From NCBI GenBank assembly GCA_032173965.1, contig CM063292.1, forward strand, positions 6,854,001-6,918,000: a stretch of 64,000 bases of DNA, read 5' to 3'. Positions 38,936-52,399 of the stretch are shown here, in pieces. The notes below the pieces were generated by a model. That model was given only the letters and a program-made list of their open reading frames with translations, did no database searches and had not been told where the DNA came from. Origin of the DNA: Sitta carolinensis (taxonomy: Eukaryota; Chordata; Aves; Passeriformes; Sittidae). How positions within the stretch are numbered: position 1 is the first letter of the stretch; each line of letters opens with the position of its first letter. A program made the translations under genes and the position numbers.

Positions 38936-41540
38936 GCTGGAGCCAGACCACTCAATTGTTTCCTCAGATTCATACATCATAATCTAATGATCAAGATCAA
39001 TGTACATTTCGATTGTGCTGTATTGTTAGCACACCTGAGGGAGTGGCACAATGCATCCCTGCCAAATTCCTTTCCTGAAGTCAGACAATTTTGGTTTGTA
39101 GCACTTTTTATTATTTTAGACTGCTGTTTTCTGCTTATAATAGAGAATTGACAAAGTGGTGCTGTTGTGTTTCATAACTGGACTTCTGCAAACAGTATAA
39201 ACTTAATTTTGTGAAAATGAGCACAAATAATTTTTTCCCCGTAGCTCATTCCTGTTAAAATATTCCTGCAACTCTCTTATATCTAACCAATTGATTCAGC
39301 CTGGTGTCCCTCTCATCTATCACACTTCTTCCCTTGGGCTTCTTCTTCCCCATGGGAGGAGCATTATAAAAACTGCCAGGGGCAGGTTGGAAGCAGAGCA
39401 CTCCATAATCCAGTAATGTGGGCTGTCCAGGGTTACCTGATGCTGCTGGTCAGTGAGCATCTGCAGGAGGTGGCTCTGTAGCTCCCACGCTGAAGGACTG
39501 CATTGTTCCAGTGTTGTTTCTCCATGGGGGTCAGAGGCCCAGAGGATGTTAAGGCTTGCCTTGGTTGTGCCTTGCAACCTCCCAGGAGACCCTGGGATTT
39601 AAGCCAACACGTTCAGTACACTTGATCAAAAAGAAAAGCAATTCTTGAACGTTCTCTTTTTGACCTAACCATCCTTGTCCATAATTCAGGCTGGGGCACT
39701 GCTTGACAGCAAACTGTGCAGACCATACAGGTGTGTTTGCTTTCCTCAGCTCAGGTGAACAGTCTGGAACTGACTGAAGTTGGGAGCACAGAAGCCACAG
39801 GGCAAACTTTGGGGTTGCACATGACTCTGATGGCTGCTTACATAAACAGAGTGTCTCCAGGACCTGTGTAGTTTCAGATCAGAACTGGTTTTATTAGTAA
39901 GTGCTGGCTTGCCAGACAAGAAAAGGTGATTCACTTGGATGGGGGGAGAACTACAGCCCTTCTGTAATGAATTCATTATTAACACAGTGAGAGACAGAAC
40001 CAGGCAGTTTCAAATTCACAAATCATCTGTCTTTTTACTAATATCTGTGTTTTTTGGCACCCCAAGAGCAGTCTCTGTTCCCCTGGAGAGACTCTTTCAT
40101 AATGCTCAATAATGTATCTGTTATTATGAGAAGGATGTTGAGAGTTTAGAACACAGCAGCTCAGCTGAAGCAGCTGTTGCTTCAGAGACAGCAAAAGCAG
40201 AAAAAAAAGACATTTAAAATTTTTAAATGTATGCTCTCATGTGGTCTATTTCTCAGCCCAAAAAGGGGCCTTTGCATTGCAGCTGCCACCTGTCTGCAAA
40301 GGGGGAAGCTTTAGAGAGGATTTTCCTGGAGCTGCTCTTGGCGGCCCATTCCAGGCCACAGCCAAAGCCAACTTTTAAGAACCATTGTAAAGAGTGAATT
40401 CAGCTATTCCTCTCTGCTTAGATTTCTCATGACCCTGATCTTCCACCGGGGCCTGCAGTTGTGGAGGGTGACATGGTAAATCTTGGCCAATGAACAGCCC
40501 AGCAATGTCCAGAAACAAATATGATTACCTGGCTGGCTATCTGCAAGGGGATCCAAAGTGCCACAGGAAGCAGCAATTACAATTTCCTAGGGAAATGAAG
40601 TGTTGGCAGGCACAGCAGAGGTCTGTGCATCAGGCAGGCAAAGACCCTCAGAGCAGAGAGCAGCTGTGGGCATCCCTCAGGGCTCTGGCCAAGCCTGGGG
40701 AAGAGGAGGATGCCAGGAGTGAATCCTGTGGATAGGCTGTGCATGCCTTCCAAAGGCTGCACCTTTTTGTACACAAGCAAGCTGCCCCACTGTGTGCCCA
40801 CCACAGCTTTTTGGTCCTGAATGGCAGAGATTTGCTGTGGCTGAGGCTCTGCCTCGCCCTTGGACCCACTTTCTCACACGGAGTAACCCCACACTCCTTG
40901 GTGAATACAGCTCACTCAGCTGTGGCTGCTAAAGAGCGGGGAAAATCAGCCCTGGAGGAAGCCTTGTTTTTAAAGCTGTTTCACATAAGGTTTTATATCT
41001 ACCTTCTTTAAGTGTGGAGTGGAAAAACTGAACTGTAATTCATGCAGCAGTTCCCTTTCTCTGTGTTTTGAAAGTGTTAAATCAAAAGTAAGATTTATAC
41101 AAATAAAAACCAGCAAGTGCCCGTTAACGCAGAGAGCGTTGGAATTCTGGATTTGCCACACTGATGTGTAGAGACCAATGGGAGTCATATATATTTTAAT
41201 GCATTTCTAGTCGTTTCTAGAATTCAAGAAGTATCCTGTCCCTATTGCATATTATTTTGTTTATCTTCCTTGACTTCGCCAATTAACACGCATGGCCGTG
41301 CTTGAAGTTATGGCTTTTACAGACCCTTGTGGCTTTATGCTGACACAAATTGCTGCTCAAAAGAAAAGTAAGGGAAAGGAAAATTTATAGTTCAGCCCAA
41401 CACCGTATGCCAAAATCTAAAAATGGTTTAAGACAGCTTCTTAAATAATCATACTTCAAACAGCATGCTCTAGTTCTTAGGCCAGAAATGTCAGGCATTT
41501 TTGTACTTCCCCAAACTCTGTGGAAATAAATTAGTTGGGG

Positions 41541-41603
41541 TTTTTTTGGTGGTTTTTTTTTGTTGTTTTTTTTTTTTTTTTTGTTTTTTTTTTTTTTTTT
41601 TTT
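41541..41603. repeat. T-rich tract with G interruptions
   Basis: About 63 bp of T runs broken by single or paired G. It is low-complexity DNA. Confidence 0.95.
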
Positions 41604-42151
41604 AATTATACAATTATTGAAGGAAGTGCTGGACAATTTTTATCCAGACTCAGAGCTGCCAGTTCTCACAATAGTGGGATTTAAAAAAATAATTCCAGTT
41701 CCTACAGCATGAATTACAATAGCTAGTTCTTGTTTTATTTTTTAAAGGTACCTTCCTTGTTCTTCTAACCCTGGAAACAAAAACATAACTGTCAACCCTG
41801 AAGGCTAAACTAAGTTTCATAGTGCTATTCTAAAATTATGATGGCTAAAGTTCACTTTGGAGACCTATCTGATGCTGATGACACTACAGCTGTGCCAATA
41901 CTGTTAATTTAAGATAATAGGTACTCTTCTGGCATCAGCACAGCTTAATAGAATACTGTAATGTTCATGTTTTATACAAAAATAATGCCCAAAGTTAAGT
42001 GTTTTTACTGCAGATTTTAATGTCATATATGAGCAGAAAACTGAATCTGTATAATTCTTTATGACATACATAAAATGTCCCGTGATTGCCTCAAAATACT
42101 AATTTTAAAAATCTCTAAGCAGCTCAGATAATTATTGTTCCAGAACATATT

Positions 42152-42167
42152 GGGGGGGGGGGGGGGG
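42152..42167. repeat. G16 homopolymer
   Basis: A run of 16 G. With the C15 run near 24.05 kb, these are the only two long G/C homopolymers seen in the window. Confidence 0.95.
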
Positions 42168-43240
42168 AAAGAAAATCTATGGTGGTTTGAGCCCTTGTGC
42201 CCATTGAAAGGGCTGGAATTAGATTTCTGATCCAACTCCCATTGGATCAAATAATGTAGTGTTAAAGGACGTGGTCAGTTTGTGTCTCAGGTGAGCTATA
42301 GATTATAATTAGAGTAGCAGGAGGAATCTCATCTAGAGACCTTCTGTAGATTATTTCACTGCCATTACTAGTTTAGACCAGCTAAGCAAATTTTCAGCAT
42401 TATTAACTATGGGAGAAATGTATTAGCTGTGAAAGAGATGTATACTTGGAATTTTTCTGGAGTCAGCGGAGTTGCCCAGGCTGTGTTCCAGGCACACTGG
42501 TAGCTTCCAGAGCAAAGTGGTGTCTGAAAGATCACATAAATACCCAGGATAGAATTTGGGCATCTCTATGCTCAGGTGTGGCACAAGCACGGTGACAGTG
42601 ACAGAGTTTGTTTGAACAATGCAGAGGAGGATGGCCCCGGGTTTGGGGCTGCCCTTTGTGTGGGTGTCTCTGGGGGAGCAGGGGATGTGTTCCCTGCACA
42701 GCTGATCCCAGCCTGCTCTGGGCAAAACCCTGGGCCAGGTGGGAGAACACTCTGTGCCTGCTTTGTGGAACAGCTGGAATGCTGCATTGTTGCCTCTCTG
42801 TGGTGTGTAGTGACTGTGTCGGTGTCTGCTGGTCAGGAAGGAGAAGGTGCCTGTGGTACCACAAAGGCAGGAGGAAGAAGGGAAGCATGAAGTGCAAATC
42901 AGTGCATATAACAAATAGATTATCCTGCAAAAACGAAATACTGGCTGATGGTTACTGATGACAACATTTGTACATGAATTTCTTACAGTCATTGACACAG
43001 AGAAGAGAGTGGGGCTGAGTCGAACCCGATAATTGCTGGGGAAGTGTTCCAATTTTTAGCTATTTATTAATCATTGCTAATCTCAAAGCTTTCATGATAA
43101 TCCACTGTTTCTTTTTATTCCTAATCCCTTCTAATATTAATCTATGTTAATACCATGTATTTATGCATTTGAAGAATGGATTCTAGGGTGTTGCACAGCT
43201 CTGGCTCTCCACTTACTCTGCTTCTTATTACATTTATTTT

Positions 43241-43342
43241 TATGCATGTGCATGCATACATGTATACACACAGACATACATCTAAATATTTATGATGCAT
43301 AAATGTGTAAGTCTCTCTAGATGTATAAATATGTGTGTATGT
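43241..43342. repeat. Alternating purine-pyrimidine stretch
   Basis: TATGCATGTGCATGCATACA-type sequence continues through imperfect CA/TG and TA steps. It includes small inverted words such as ATTTAT-GATGC-ATAAAT. Alternating purine-pyrimidine DNA with CA/TG steps is known to favour Z-DNA under supercoiling. It is low-complexity sequence with no sign of function. Confidence 0.55.
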
Positions 43343-44799
43343 AAGCATTTAATTTCTGTATGGCTAAGTCAGAAGTATGTAGATACATACCTATATAGTT
43401 TTTGCCTTTTGCATACACATTTTCCCTTAAAAATGTGTTATGTAGTGATAGATGCAGAAACACCAAGAATTGCACAAAATGAAGCAGCATCAGTGTAAAA
43501 ATAAAGTTTAGACATGTCAGTGCTGTCCTAAAAAATTTTGTGTAGCCTACAAATACATTTGTGCAAGAATCTATTGTTCCATTTCTGTAGAGATTTATGC
43601 ACGGGCTTAAGCAAATAAACTGTGGATAATCTCATTACGATCAGTGGATTGCTACCAGGGTTTAGTTAAATATGAACATAATTCTTTCTAGAATTATGAA
43701 TATATAAATTAAATTATAAAGAACAGACATTTATATGGATGGTTGCACATCATGCTGAGAACATTTGATCACAGTGTAGCAAATGTTGATCCTTTTTCTT
43801 GATGGCATTTAAATCCATTGGAAAACTTCCTTATAGTTGAAACCCTGATGTAACTCTGTTGTATTGTTAAATCTGAGGGCTGGGAGGGTTGTTTTGTTTT
43901 TCTTTTTGCCTTAAGGATTGTCAGGGACTTAATCAGACTTGCTGGTTTATTTCCATATCAAAGTTAAGTAGGAAATATTTTATTAACAGATGTCTGCATC
44001 AAACCCCTCCCTTTGGATGTGAGCCCTCAGTAGCAGGGCTGCCTGCAGAATCAAACAGTTCCTGCTCTGCAATTAGAGTTGTCATTGTTCTCACACAGGA
44101 ACCCACCAGTGCCCCACTAATGAATGTCCTTAACATATTTCCTCCAAGGAATAATTGCAAAAAAATCAGAGCATATCTAAATGGGGCTCAGAGCTGAAAA
44201 CTTAACAATCACTTTAGTGAACATTTTCCATCAGTGCAATAATTTCACAGGGATACTGAGTTGAAACCATCCCTTAGTAGAACTGATACTCAAAATTATG
44301 GAAAAGAAACAAGCACTTTCAGATGAGTTGATTAAATGTGCTGAAGGACAATATATGAAAGATAATCCCTCAGATATTGCAGAATAGGATTTTACAAACC
44401 CACACGTGCAAGAGCTGTTCTTGTTTCAGGGAAATCTGAAGTTGAGGTAGGAATTCAGTTACATGATATTAATAATATGGGTTTTATAGTGATCATTTTG
44501 GTGGGGAGTAGAGGATCCAGCAGACCTGTGATACTTGGGATAGTTTATTTTACTTTATTTTATTTCAACCTTACTGCACCACAGAATGTATATACACAGG
44601 AGCACAGCACTGATTTGGGGACTGTCTAAACTAGGATTGCAGATCCATTCCTTTTGTAAGTGTTTTTCCTCTCTGAAAGCAAACAGAGTGAAGCAGCATC
44701 CCCCTAAGCGAGGAAAACCCATGGAGTCACCTCAGTCAGAGACTACAATGGCCAGTTAAGTAATTTACTTCATGCTCCTGAATAGAGCTGATTCCATTC

Positions 44800-45075
44800 T
44801 CTGTAAATGGAGATGGACTCAATATAATTATCCTCTCTAGAGCTTTAAACAAACCAGCTTTAAATATTTTAAGTGATGTGGCTTTTATCACTTCCTTTGG
44901 ACAATATTTTCATTGTCTAATAGATCTCACTTTGAATTTTCTTCTGATATCCTGCCTAAATAGCTTAACCACGTAATTATCTCTTATTCTACTTAGCTAA
45001 AATTCCTTACAAGCCCTGTCAATTACTGTTTCCAGAAGCTGCTGCTCATAATGCTTTAGTAGTGATCATATAGAT
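44800..45075 (-). mobile_element. Old, diverged CR1 LINE fragment
   Basis: The plus strand carries the complement of the CR1 3' region: a CCTTTGGACAATATTTTCATTG stretch, TAATAGATCTCAC, TTTTCTTCTGATATCCTGCC, and a later CTTACAAGCCCTGTCAATTAC. The order and spacing agree with a minus-strand CR1, but identity is low. The copy is clearly older than those at 15.2 and 25.1 kb. Boundaries are approximate. Confidence 0.6.
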
Positions 45076-48000
45076 AAAATCCTTCATCAAAGAAGGCATT
45101 CTTATCAGTATTAAAGCATTTGGCATTAAAAACTATATATATTTCATAGATAATTTCAGTTTCTGAGCCTATAAATTAATCTTTAATTCAGTTATGAGAA
45201 CCCTATCCTTTATAATTCATGCACAGATTGATCTCATGCTAGGGAAGTCATGCCCCTCTGGCACCCTGTGGGTTGGGATGGATGGTGGGAAACCCTCCAG
45301 TGGGGTATTGGAGCATTTGGCACAAGAGCTGTGATTTGCCTACAAACACTGCCCCTCCTGCAGCTGGGGGCAGGAACAGGGCTCCCCCTGCTCTGCAGGG
45401 CACCGAGGCTCAGGGCTGCTCTGCCTGATGGCCCTGGGCTGTTAGAAAAGCAATCCTGCTCTCCTGGTGCCAGGGCAGCCTGGCTGGTGGGGACAGGAGG
45501 GAGCTGGGAAAGGGCCAGGCTGGGTTCAGGCACATCCCAGGTGGGAGGTGGTTGGGCCTTGTTAATCCTGGGAACATTGGGATTGCAATAGGGGATGCTG
45601 ATGAGAGCTCAGTGGCAGTGGCTACTGAGCTTTTCCAGGCCAGTTCTGGTATCCAGGGCTGCTGATTAACTCGGGGCAGCCTGGCCAAAGCCATGGATAT
45701 GATGGGCATATCCACCCTTTCAGCTCTGGTTGCAGGTGGACACACCACAGTCTGAGTCTACCAAACCTCAGCAACCACAGTTTTGCATTTTTGTCCAGTT
45801 CAGCTTGCAGTAAATGCTGGCATCTGCTCATCCCCTTCAATCTTCACCCAGTGTACGAGGGCATCAGCCCAGTGTTTGTTCTCAGCAGAAGATGCTGTGC
45901 AGACCCAGCTGGTGCCAGGCACAGAGGTGTTCCACACCCCGTCACCATGTGCTGGGCACTTGCATTAACCCTTCACATTTCCTTCCCTGTACACGTTTAT
46001 TGGCTTACAGTGCTGCTCTCAGGATATGCTCTGGGAAATCCTGCAGGGCAGAGCAATCTGTTGGCAGCTACAGACACAGGGATTGCAGTGAAGGCTGGGT
46101 GTTGTCCCTGAAAATCAGCCTTCTGATTTATTTTAGTATAGTGGAGTCAGTTCTCATGAATTGTAAGATAAACAAGAATCATGTTTCCATTCCTTTGTAA
46201 AAGATCTCACCTGATGGACTTCTCAAGTGACCAGTGAAGATGGAGAGGTGGGAACTTCTCTGTCCAATCTCTGATCACTGTCCCGAAACTTATATATACG
46301 AGGTCAACAATAAACTAGAATCTTCTTCCTTTCTTCTTCTCTACCTGAACACCTGTTGTGTGTGTTGCTGTGTGTATCTATCTGTGTCACAGTAACAGCT
46401 GGGCAGCCTGGCAGGACCTCTCTGCTGTTGTGTGTTTGGCACAACTAATGCAGTGTGCCCTCAAGTTAGGGTTGACATGCATTTAGAAGCTTATCCCAAA
46501 ATCATATGAGATGGGGAAAGAAATCCTGACATGCTTTGCTTCCCATGGGATGGCAACATCTGCAGTAGAAAGACTTTTCAAGTGGGTTTCAGTTATGATT
46601 TCTACAAACTCTTCCTTTACAGAAAAAAAAAATTAATTGTCCAAAATATAACATGATTTTTATTTATTTCTGTCCTCTCTCAACCTAGTACGATATTGCA
46701 AAGAAGAAATTAAAATTACCTGAGTTAAAGTCTGGTTTAAAGACAAAGTCCTATCAGATCTGTCCTGCCATGTGCTGAAGTGATGAAAAGTGGAAAATAG
46801 CAGAACCCTGAGTGTGGTCTGGGAAAAGGATCTAATTTGAGACATTCTCTATAGATACAGAATAGGCTGAACTAAATCACTCAGCTACATATATATGAGC
46901 AGACTTGCATTTATTCCTTTTATTTGGCTCTGACAACTCCTGCTGAGTACTTCCTTATGAACACTTTACTTTAAACTAAATCAGTTGCATGCGCTGTTCA
47001 ACAGATTATCTTGAGGACATGTGACTAAAATGGTTACATTGCTCACTGTAAGAAACGACAGATTTTCCAAGGACTGAACAGTCCACAGAGTCCAGAGGGC
47101 AGGAGCCATATGGCTGATGAGATCTGTGTGAGAAAATACACTTCTAGGGCAGGGCTTAAGGAGCCAAGACAGAGGAGCAGCCCCTTTTTTTTTGGGCAAT
47201 TAATAGGAATGAATTAGGGTCCACCCTTTTTTATTCCATTAAACATAATACAAATAAGAATGTGAATAGCTTCAAATAAAAGGCAATAATAAAAATAATA
47301 TTTTGAAGATATTTGTTAGCTGCTGAGAAAATAAGGGACCACACTAAATTTTAAGGCTTAGATTCCTAATTTGATAAAATATGTACCATCATTGCAATTC
47401 ATCTGATTTATCACATGTTCCTTGAAACTCAATGTTCTTCAGCTTAAAGATCTATTTCTAGGTCTTACTGTCTTTTAATTAAACCAAAGAATCTGCGTTT
47501 GCCTTGAAAAAAGCTTTTCTGATAGTGCGACTGAAGAATCTGCAGAAGGTCTGAAAAGAATAGCAGAACATCGCTGATCTGTGTTTCTACCTTCCGCAGC
47601 TGGCAAAATGGTAGAGATCAGAAGTCAGAGGACAGAGGGAGCTCCAGGGATCATCTCTAGAAGCCCGCTCTGATGATGCTGTGTTTGGCTCAGCTTTAGC
47701 AGCTGGGGCTGGCAGAGACCCCAGCGTGGGCACTGAGCCCCTCGGTGCCAGCTCCTGCTGACACCTCCTCGCTGGGCAGGAGCTCCTGTAGCTGCTGCAG
47801 CCACTGCAGACACCCAGGCTGCCTCACTCAGGGCACTGGGAAGTGTAAAACCAGCTCCAGATGCTCCCATTCTGTATATTCCAGGGTGGAGAACATAAAC
47901 CAAGGAACACTTCTGTGTCCTGGAGCATCCAGGGAGAGGAGAGAGGCAGCCTGAGCACATGCTGTGCTGCTGTCCCAAGCAACAGGCGAGTCAGCTGGGG

Positions 48001-51000
48001 CAGGGCACACACAAAGCCTCTTTCCTCAGTTGTTTGGGAGCTCTTTCATTGCAATACGCCCCAAAAGCTGTCCCAGACCTGTGCTCCTGTCCAACAGAAT
48101 AGACCAGCTCTATATTAGCAATTTAAACTAGATAGGCAGAGCAAGCAGTTTAGAATAGATAAAAGACTGCTGAAAGAAATGTCAAAATGATACAGTCCTC
48201 ATGCAGAAACTGCTGACTTTGTGGGCCAGGTCTAAGATCCCATAACAATAAATAGAATAAACAACAGAACTGTAAATAACTGACTGAAAGGACAAAGCTG
48301 ACTGCACATAAAATTGCAACAATAAAAGGGAGACTACAATAATTCTTCCTCTGACTGTTTTTCAACCTGCTGTGCCTCATGGAAGGAGAATTAATGTATG
48401 CTCACCCTCCACATTGCTCCAGCACTGCACTCCCATACACAAAGCAGCTGAACAGAAGGTCGTATATATTTTGCTTCTGCTGACAGCTCCTCCCATCCCA
48501 TCAAAGGCTAATAAGGCATTTTGGATGCTTCATCTCATTTGTTATCTTCCTGATGGCATTAGCATTCCAGTCAGAAAAGCCCTGAGACCCCCCATCCCTT
48601 ATAGCCACGCCAGCAGGGAAAGCACATCCAGAATCATGGTCCTCCTGCAAGTTCTTCCTCCTGTTACTGTCCCCACAGACATGCACACCCTTAGTCTGTG
48701 TCCGCTGTGCTTTTACTGAAAGAATCCACAAAAGCTGACAGGGCAGCTCTTTTTGGTGCCCAGCCCTTGCTGTTAGGGTGACCCTAGCCCAGTGCAGAGC
48801 ACTCACTGGTTATTTACATGCTACACACACAGCCCTTGCTAGGCTGGCTTCAGCTGGCAGCATGAAAACACTCAGATTTACACTTTGCTAATGCTCCACT
48901 GCAGTACATGAGCCTCCTCCTCTGGTAACTTCTGCAGAGAGTGCCCTGGAAGAGCACAGTGTGACCACTCAAAGGCTGAAGCTGCTCCCTGGGGGTTGGC
49001 CATGCCAAGATTCAGGCTGTTCTTTTGCAGCGCTGGCATCCAGCCTAACTGCACAGCAGGCTTCAAAAGGGTGTAGAAATCGGTACCAGTCTTCCTAAGA
49101 TGCCATACTCTTGAGATTATTTATTAAAAGATTTATATCTTCTTAATAATGATCTCAGAACCACCCACGGGTGTTTTGCTTTAAAATCTGTTTTTGTAAA
49201 TTGATGATTAAAAAGTAACACCCAAGGGATTTCTTCCAGTGGAGCATCCTGGAGTGGAGTTTCTCCTTAATTAATACAGGAATTTCAGGGAAGACATTCT
49301 TATCTCTGTCTCTTTAAAGGGAGAGAGAACCTTCATCCCAACATCAGTAAATCTTAAAACATAAGCCCTGCTGGATTTGTATGCAGTGGGTACTCCCAAG
49401 TAGCTGGTGACTGGGATATTTGCTCCTTGTCCCCAAAGGGGGCAGTGAGCTTCACAGATTTGGATAAAATAGAGCTTAAGGGTGAAAAAAATGGTCTGAG
49501 AAAAGGAAAGGAAAAAAAAAGGTTTGTGATGGTGAGACTCTGTAGTGAACCAGCTCAGTGCTACACTGTTGGCCAGGGAACTGTCAGTTAGATCTCAAGG
49601 CTGGTCAGAGAACAACAGGAGGAGATCATTGCTCTGGGGATCTTTCTGTAAGATGAGGACATGATCATTAAGCACCATTCACAGCACGAAACAGGAGCAT
49701 GGCAGGGAGGCAAATGCAGGTCAAAGAAGTCAACTATACAAGAAAAGTCCCAGATCAATGGTGATTTAGGAGAGATCTGCCTCTGGTGACCAAAGGGAAC
49801 TGATGTGCATTTTGGCTGGTAGATACTTATAATAAATCAATTTCCTTGGGTGCTGCAGTGAATATTGTTTCTGAGGCTGTACATGCACCCTGCCACAGGT
49901 ATGTGACATAACATGCCCTAGAGTCATGATTTTCCAAACTGTTTGGATTAGGAACCTGGCAGGATCACACAGGGACTCCTTTTGAAGACCTTGGGCAAAA
50001 CAGAAATGTGTGCCAAATTCTCTTTCCAGATAGAAATCTATTGGGAAATCTATGGAGAGCTATACCTATCTCCAGTTTACACAGGCTAAAATAAGCTTTA
50101 GTCCTGAGGAGAAGTTGCTAAGTAAGTGCCAGCTCAAAGTGATCTCCGAGGAGAAGTGTTGTGGCTGCAGTGAAAGGGGCAGAGGACTCGAGTATTGAGA
50201 CAAATCAGTGTTTGTGCAGTGTAATCCATGACTGAACGATGTCTTTGGCACACATTCTGTGCAGTCAGAAAAGGCAGGGATTGAAACCAAGGGTTTTGAG
50301 GTGGAAATGCTGTCTTCTTCATTTTCTGGGGATCCAGCTTGAGACATCTAAGCTGATGTTTCTGGTTTGCAGATGTGGCAGGGCCTCTGCTGCACTGACA
50401 TCTGTTCTGCCTAGAAATGTGCTATACATTTGATTGCTTTACAAACTCGAGCCCTGTGCTCCTTAAAGCAGGAGACCAAAACATGACAGCACATTTGGCA
50501 ATCATGGAAGACTCACGAGCCCAATGAGGTGCAGCAGGGAATGCAGGGGACAAATAAACACCTCACTGGTGGCAGTGAGCACTGCCTGTTTCTGTACAGA
50601 GAATTTGGCTGTGCAATGAGAGTCTGCACCATGACACTATAGGCATGCATGTCACCACTGCAGGCACCTTCATTCTGGTACCTGCTGGTACCTTACTTCA
50701 CAAATCCTTACTTCACAGGCTTAATGTCCATTTGTAAATAGGGTTTGGGAGACTTGATGGCATTAATTTGTACTGCAGAACTCCCCAAAGGTAGGAGTTG
50801 TTGCATTAGGCACTGTTCAAACCTATAAAAAGGGTTTGGTCCTAAACCAAAGGGCTTGTAATTTGCATTTAACAAAATACTTGATGAGTGGGTATGAAAG
50901 GCATGTAAGAGGTATTGAAAGAAAAGTGTGTCTCTGGGATATATTATAGTGATCTCTCCAGTCCCATATCGAACCTGAAGTGTAGCAGTTAATTCATAGT

Positions 51001-52395
51001 TGTAGCAGATGTTCATATATTGCTGAGCCCCAGTTTTGTACTGACACTGAACAAGTTAAAGACCCTTTAATCATCACAAGACATCTTCCCTTTCTACAGT
51101 CCTATTTTCTTTAATAAAAACTATTTGTATCATTAAAGAACCAAATCACCTCCTACTAGTTCACTGGAAACAGGCAATAATGTACCATAGGGTGCCTACT
51201 ACAGGAGGGCTCTGAGCCTGGAGCCACCCAAAAATTCAATAGAACTGTCCCAGTAATAGCTTTGAAACCAAAGATTCTTGAGACCTTCTTAAGTTTCCTT
51301 ATGAAATCCTGTCGTGCTTTTCCTGACCAACCAAAACAACAAAGTACAAGTCCACACAAGTCAAAGAGCTGCAGGAAAACCTGGTGCAAGTTGAAAAACA
51401 GAAATTCCAATGTTGGTGGGCTTCAGGGCTGGAGGATTGTGAACTCTGTGAAAATCTAACAAAGCAACCCCCTAATGTTCTCATGGAGATGTAAACAGAG
51501 AGCCATGTCTGTAGCTCTTGGACTGGGTTTTTTTCTGTGGGGCTGTTACTGCTTTAGCCAGACCACATGCACAACAAAGTAAAATGTGTCTTGGTCTTTC
51601 CTTGGCCTTACTTCTTTCAGAATTGAGTGCAACACGAACAGCTTTGGTGAGGTGATGGGCAGAAATACACTCAGGCTGCTTTCTTCTGTGTCCTCCCTCA
51701 CCTTTGCTAGCAACAGAAGAAATAAAAATTAATGTGCTATTACCCCTTTCCCCTAATCCTCCTCACCCCAGCTTTATGTCTCTTCAGCAAAAGGTCAGTC
51801 TTTTCAAGCATGATTTAAAATGTGCACTCATGAAAAGAGAAGAGCCAAACCACACAAATCCTGGATGTTAAAAATATACTCCTCTGTAAAGTGTGCATTC
51901 CTCTTGTGTCAAATCCACACTCCCTTGCTGAGGTCTGGCTGTTTTGTGGTGTGGTGAGACATGTTTGCATGGAAAGAGCTGATACAAGGGATACCAGGGG
52001 AGCCAGTGAAGGAGCTGGGATCCTGAGCATGCTCTGCTGTGAGACACTCAGAAAAATGGAGCCTCAATAAAGATCCTTGGGAGAAGAGCCACACTCCAAG
52101 AGCATGACTTGGGAGGGGACAGGTGGAATATCTCCAGATTCTCATGGATTTGCTAGGGAAGGTCCACATGCTTTGCAGCTGCTTCCCTGATAGCCCAGGA
52201 CGACTGAGGGCTCATGCAGTGCTCTCCTGCTGCTCTCAAAGTGCTCCTTTTAGCATTGCCCAGTGCCATGGTGAAGGGAGTCCTGCTGGGTCACAGCAGT
52301 GTGTCCCACGAGCCTGGGAGGCTCTGAGCAGAGTGGGGGCACTGCAGGAGAAATCCCTGGAAAAGAGGAGGGGGGAAAGAGCACTGTGGGAAGGG
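45076..52395. other. Gene-free stretch
   Basis: I find no gene. A locally GC-richer part (about 45240-45780) gives overlapping open frames up to 113 codons with no recognisable domain. A probable LTR is listed separately. A 55-codon start-less frame at 51327-51494 has coiled-coil-like composition and is described in the findings. The rest is unremarkable AT-rich DNA. Confidence 0.5.
46196..46396 (+). mobile_element. Probable solo LTR of an endogenous retrovirus
   Basis: Within 25 bp there is a TATA box (TATATATA, 46291-46298) followed by a polyadenylation signal AATAAA (46309-46314). A pyrimidine-rich stretch and a GT-rich stretch follow, which is the U3-R-U5 order of a retroviral LTR with a very short R. 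The block begins near TGTAAAAG and ends near GTGTCACA or slightly later at CAGTAACA. I could not find a clear target-site duplication or any internal gag, pol or env sequence. It is read as a solo or truncated LTR, with approximate edges. Confidence 0.5.
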
Positions 52396-52399
52396 AACG

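Larger units (their letters stand above)
33092..44799. other. Gene-free stretch
   Basis: I find no gene. The longest frame is 209 codons on the minus strand (42423-43052), through a locally GC-richer patch. It is not recognisable and is discussed in the findings. An octamer word ATTTGCAT, the known POU/Oct site, occurs at 34248-34255. The segment at about 43015-43140 has TTATTAATCATT-type cores and may be conserved non-coding DNA. Simple repeats are listed separately. Confidence 0.5.

Noticed and set aside
43010..43035. tRNA-like B box on the minus strand (GGTTCGACTC)
   Set aside because: The flanking bases do not pair into a T stem, and no A box or anticodon arm lies at the right distance.
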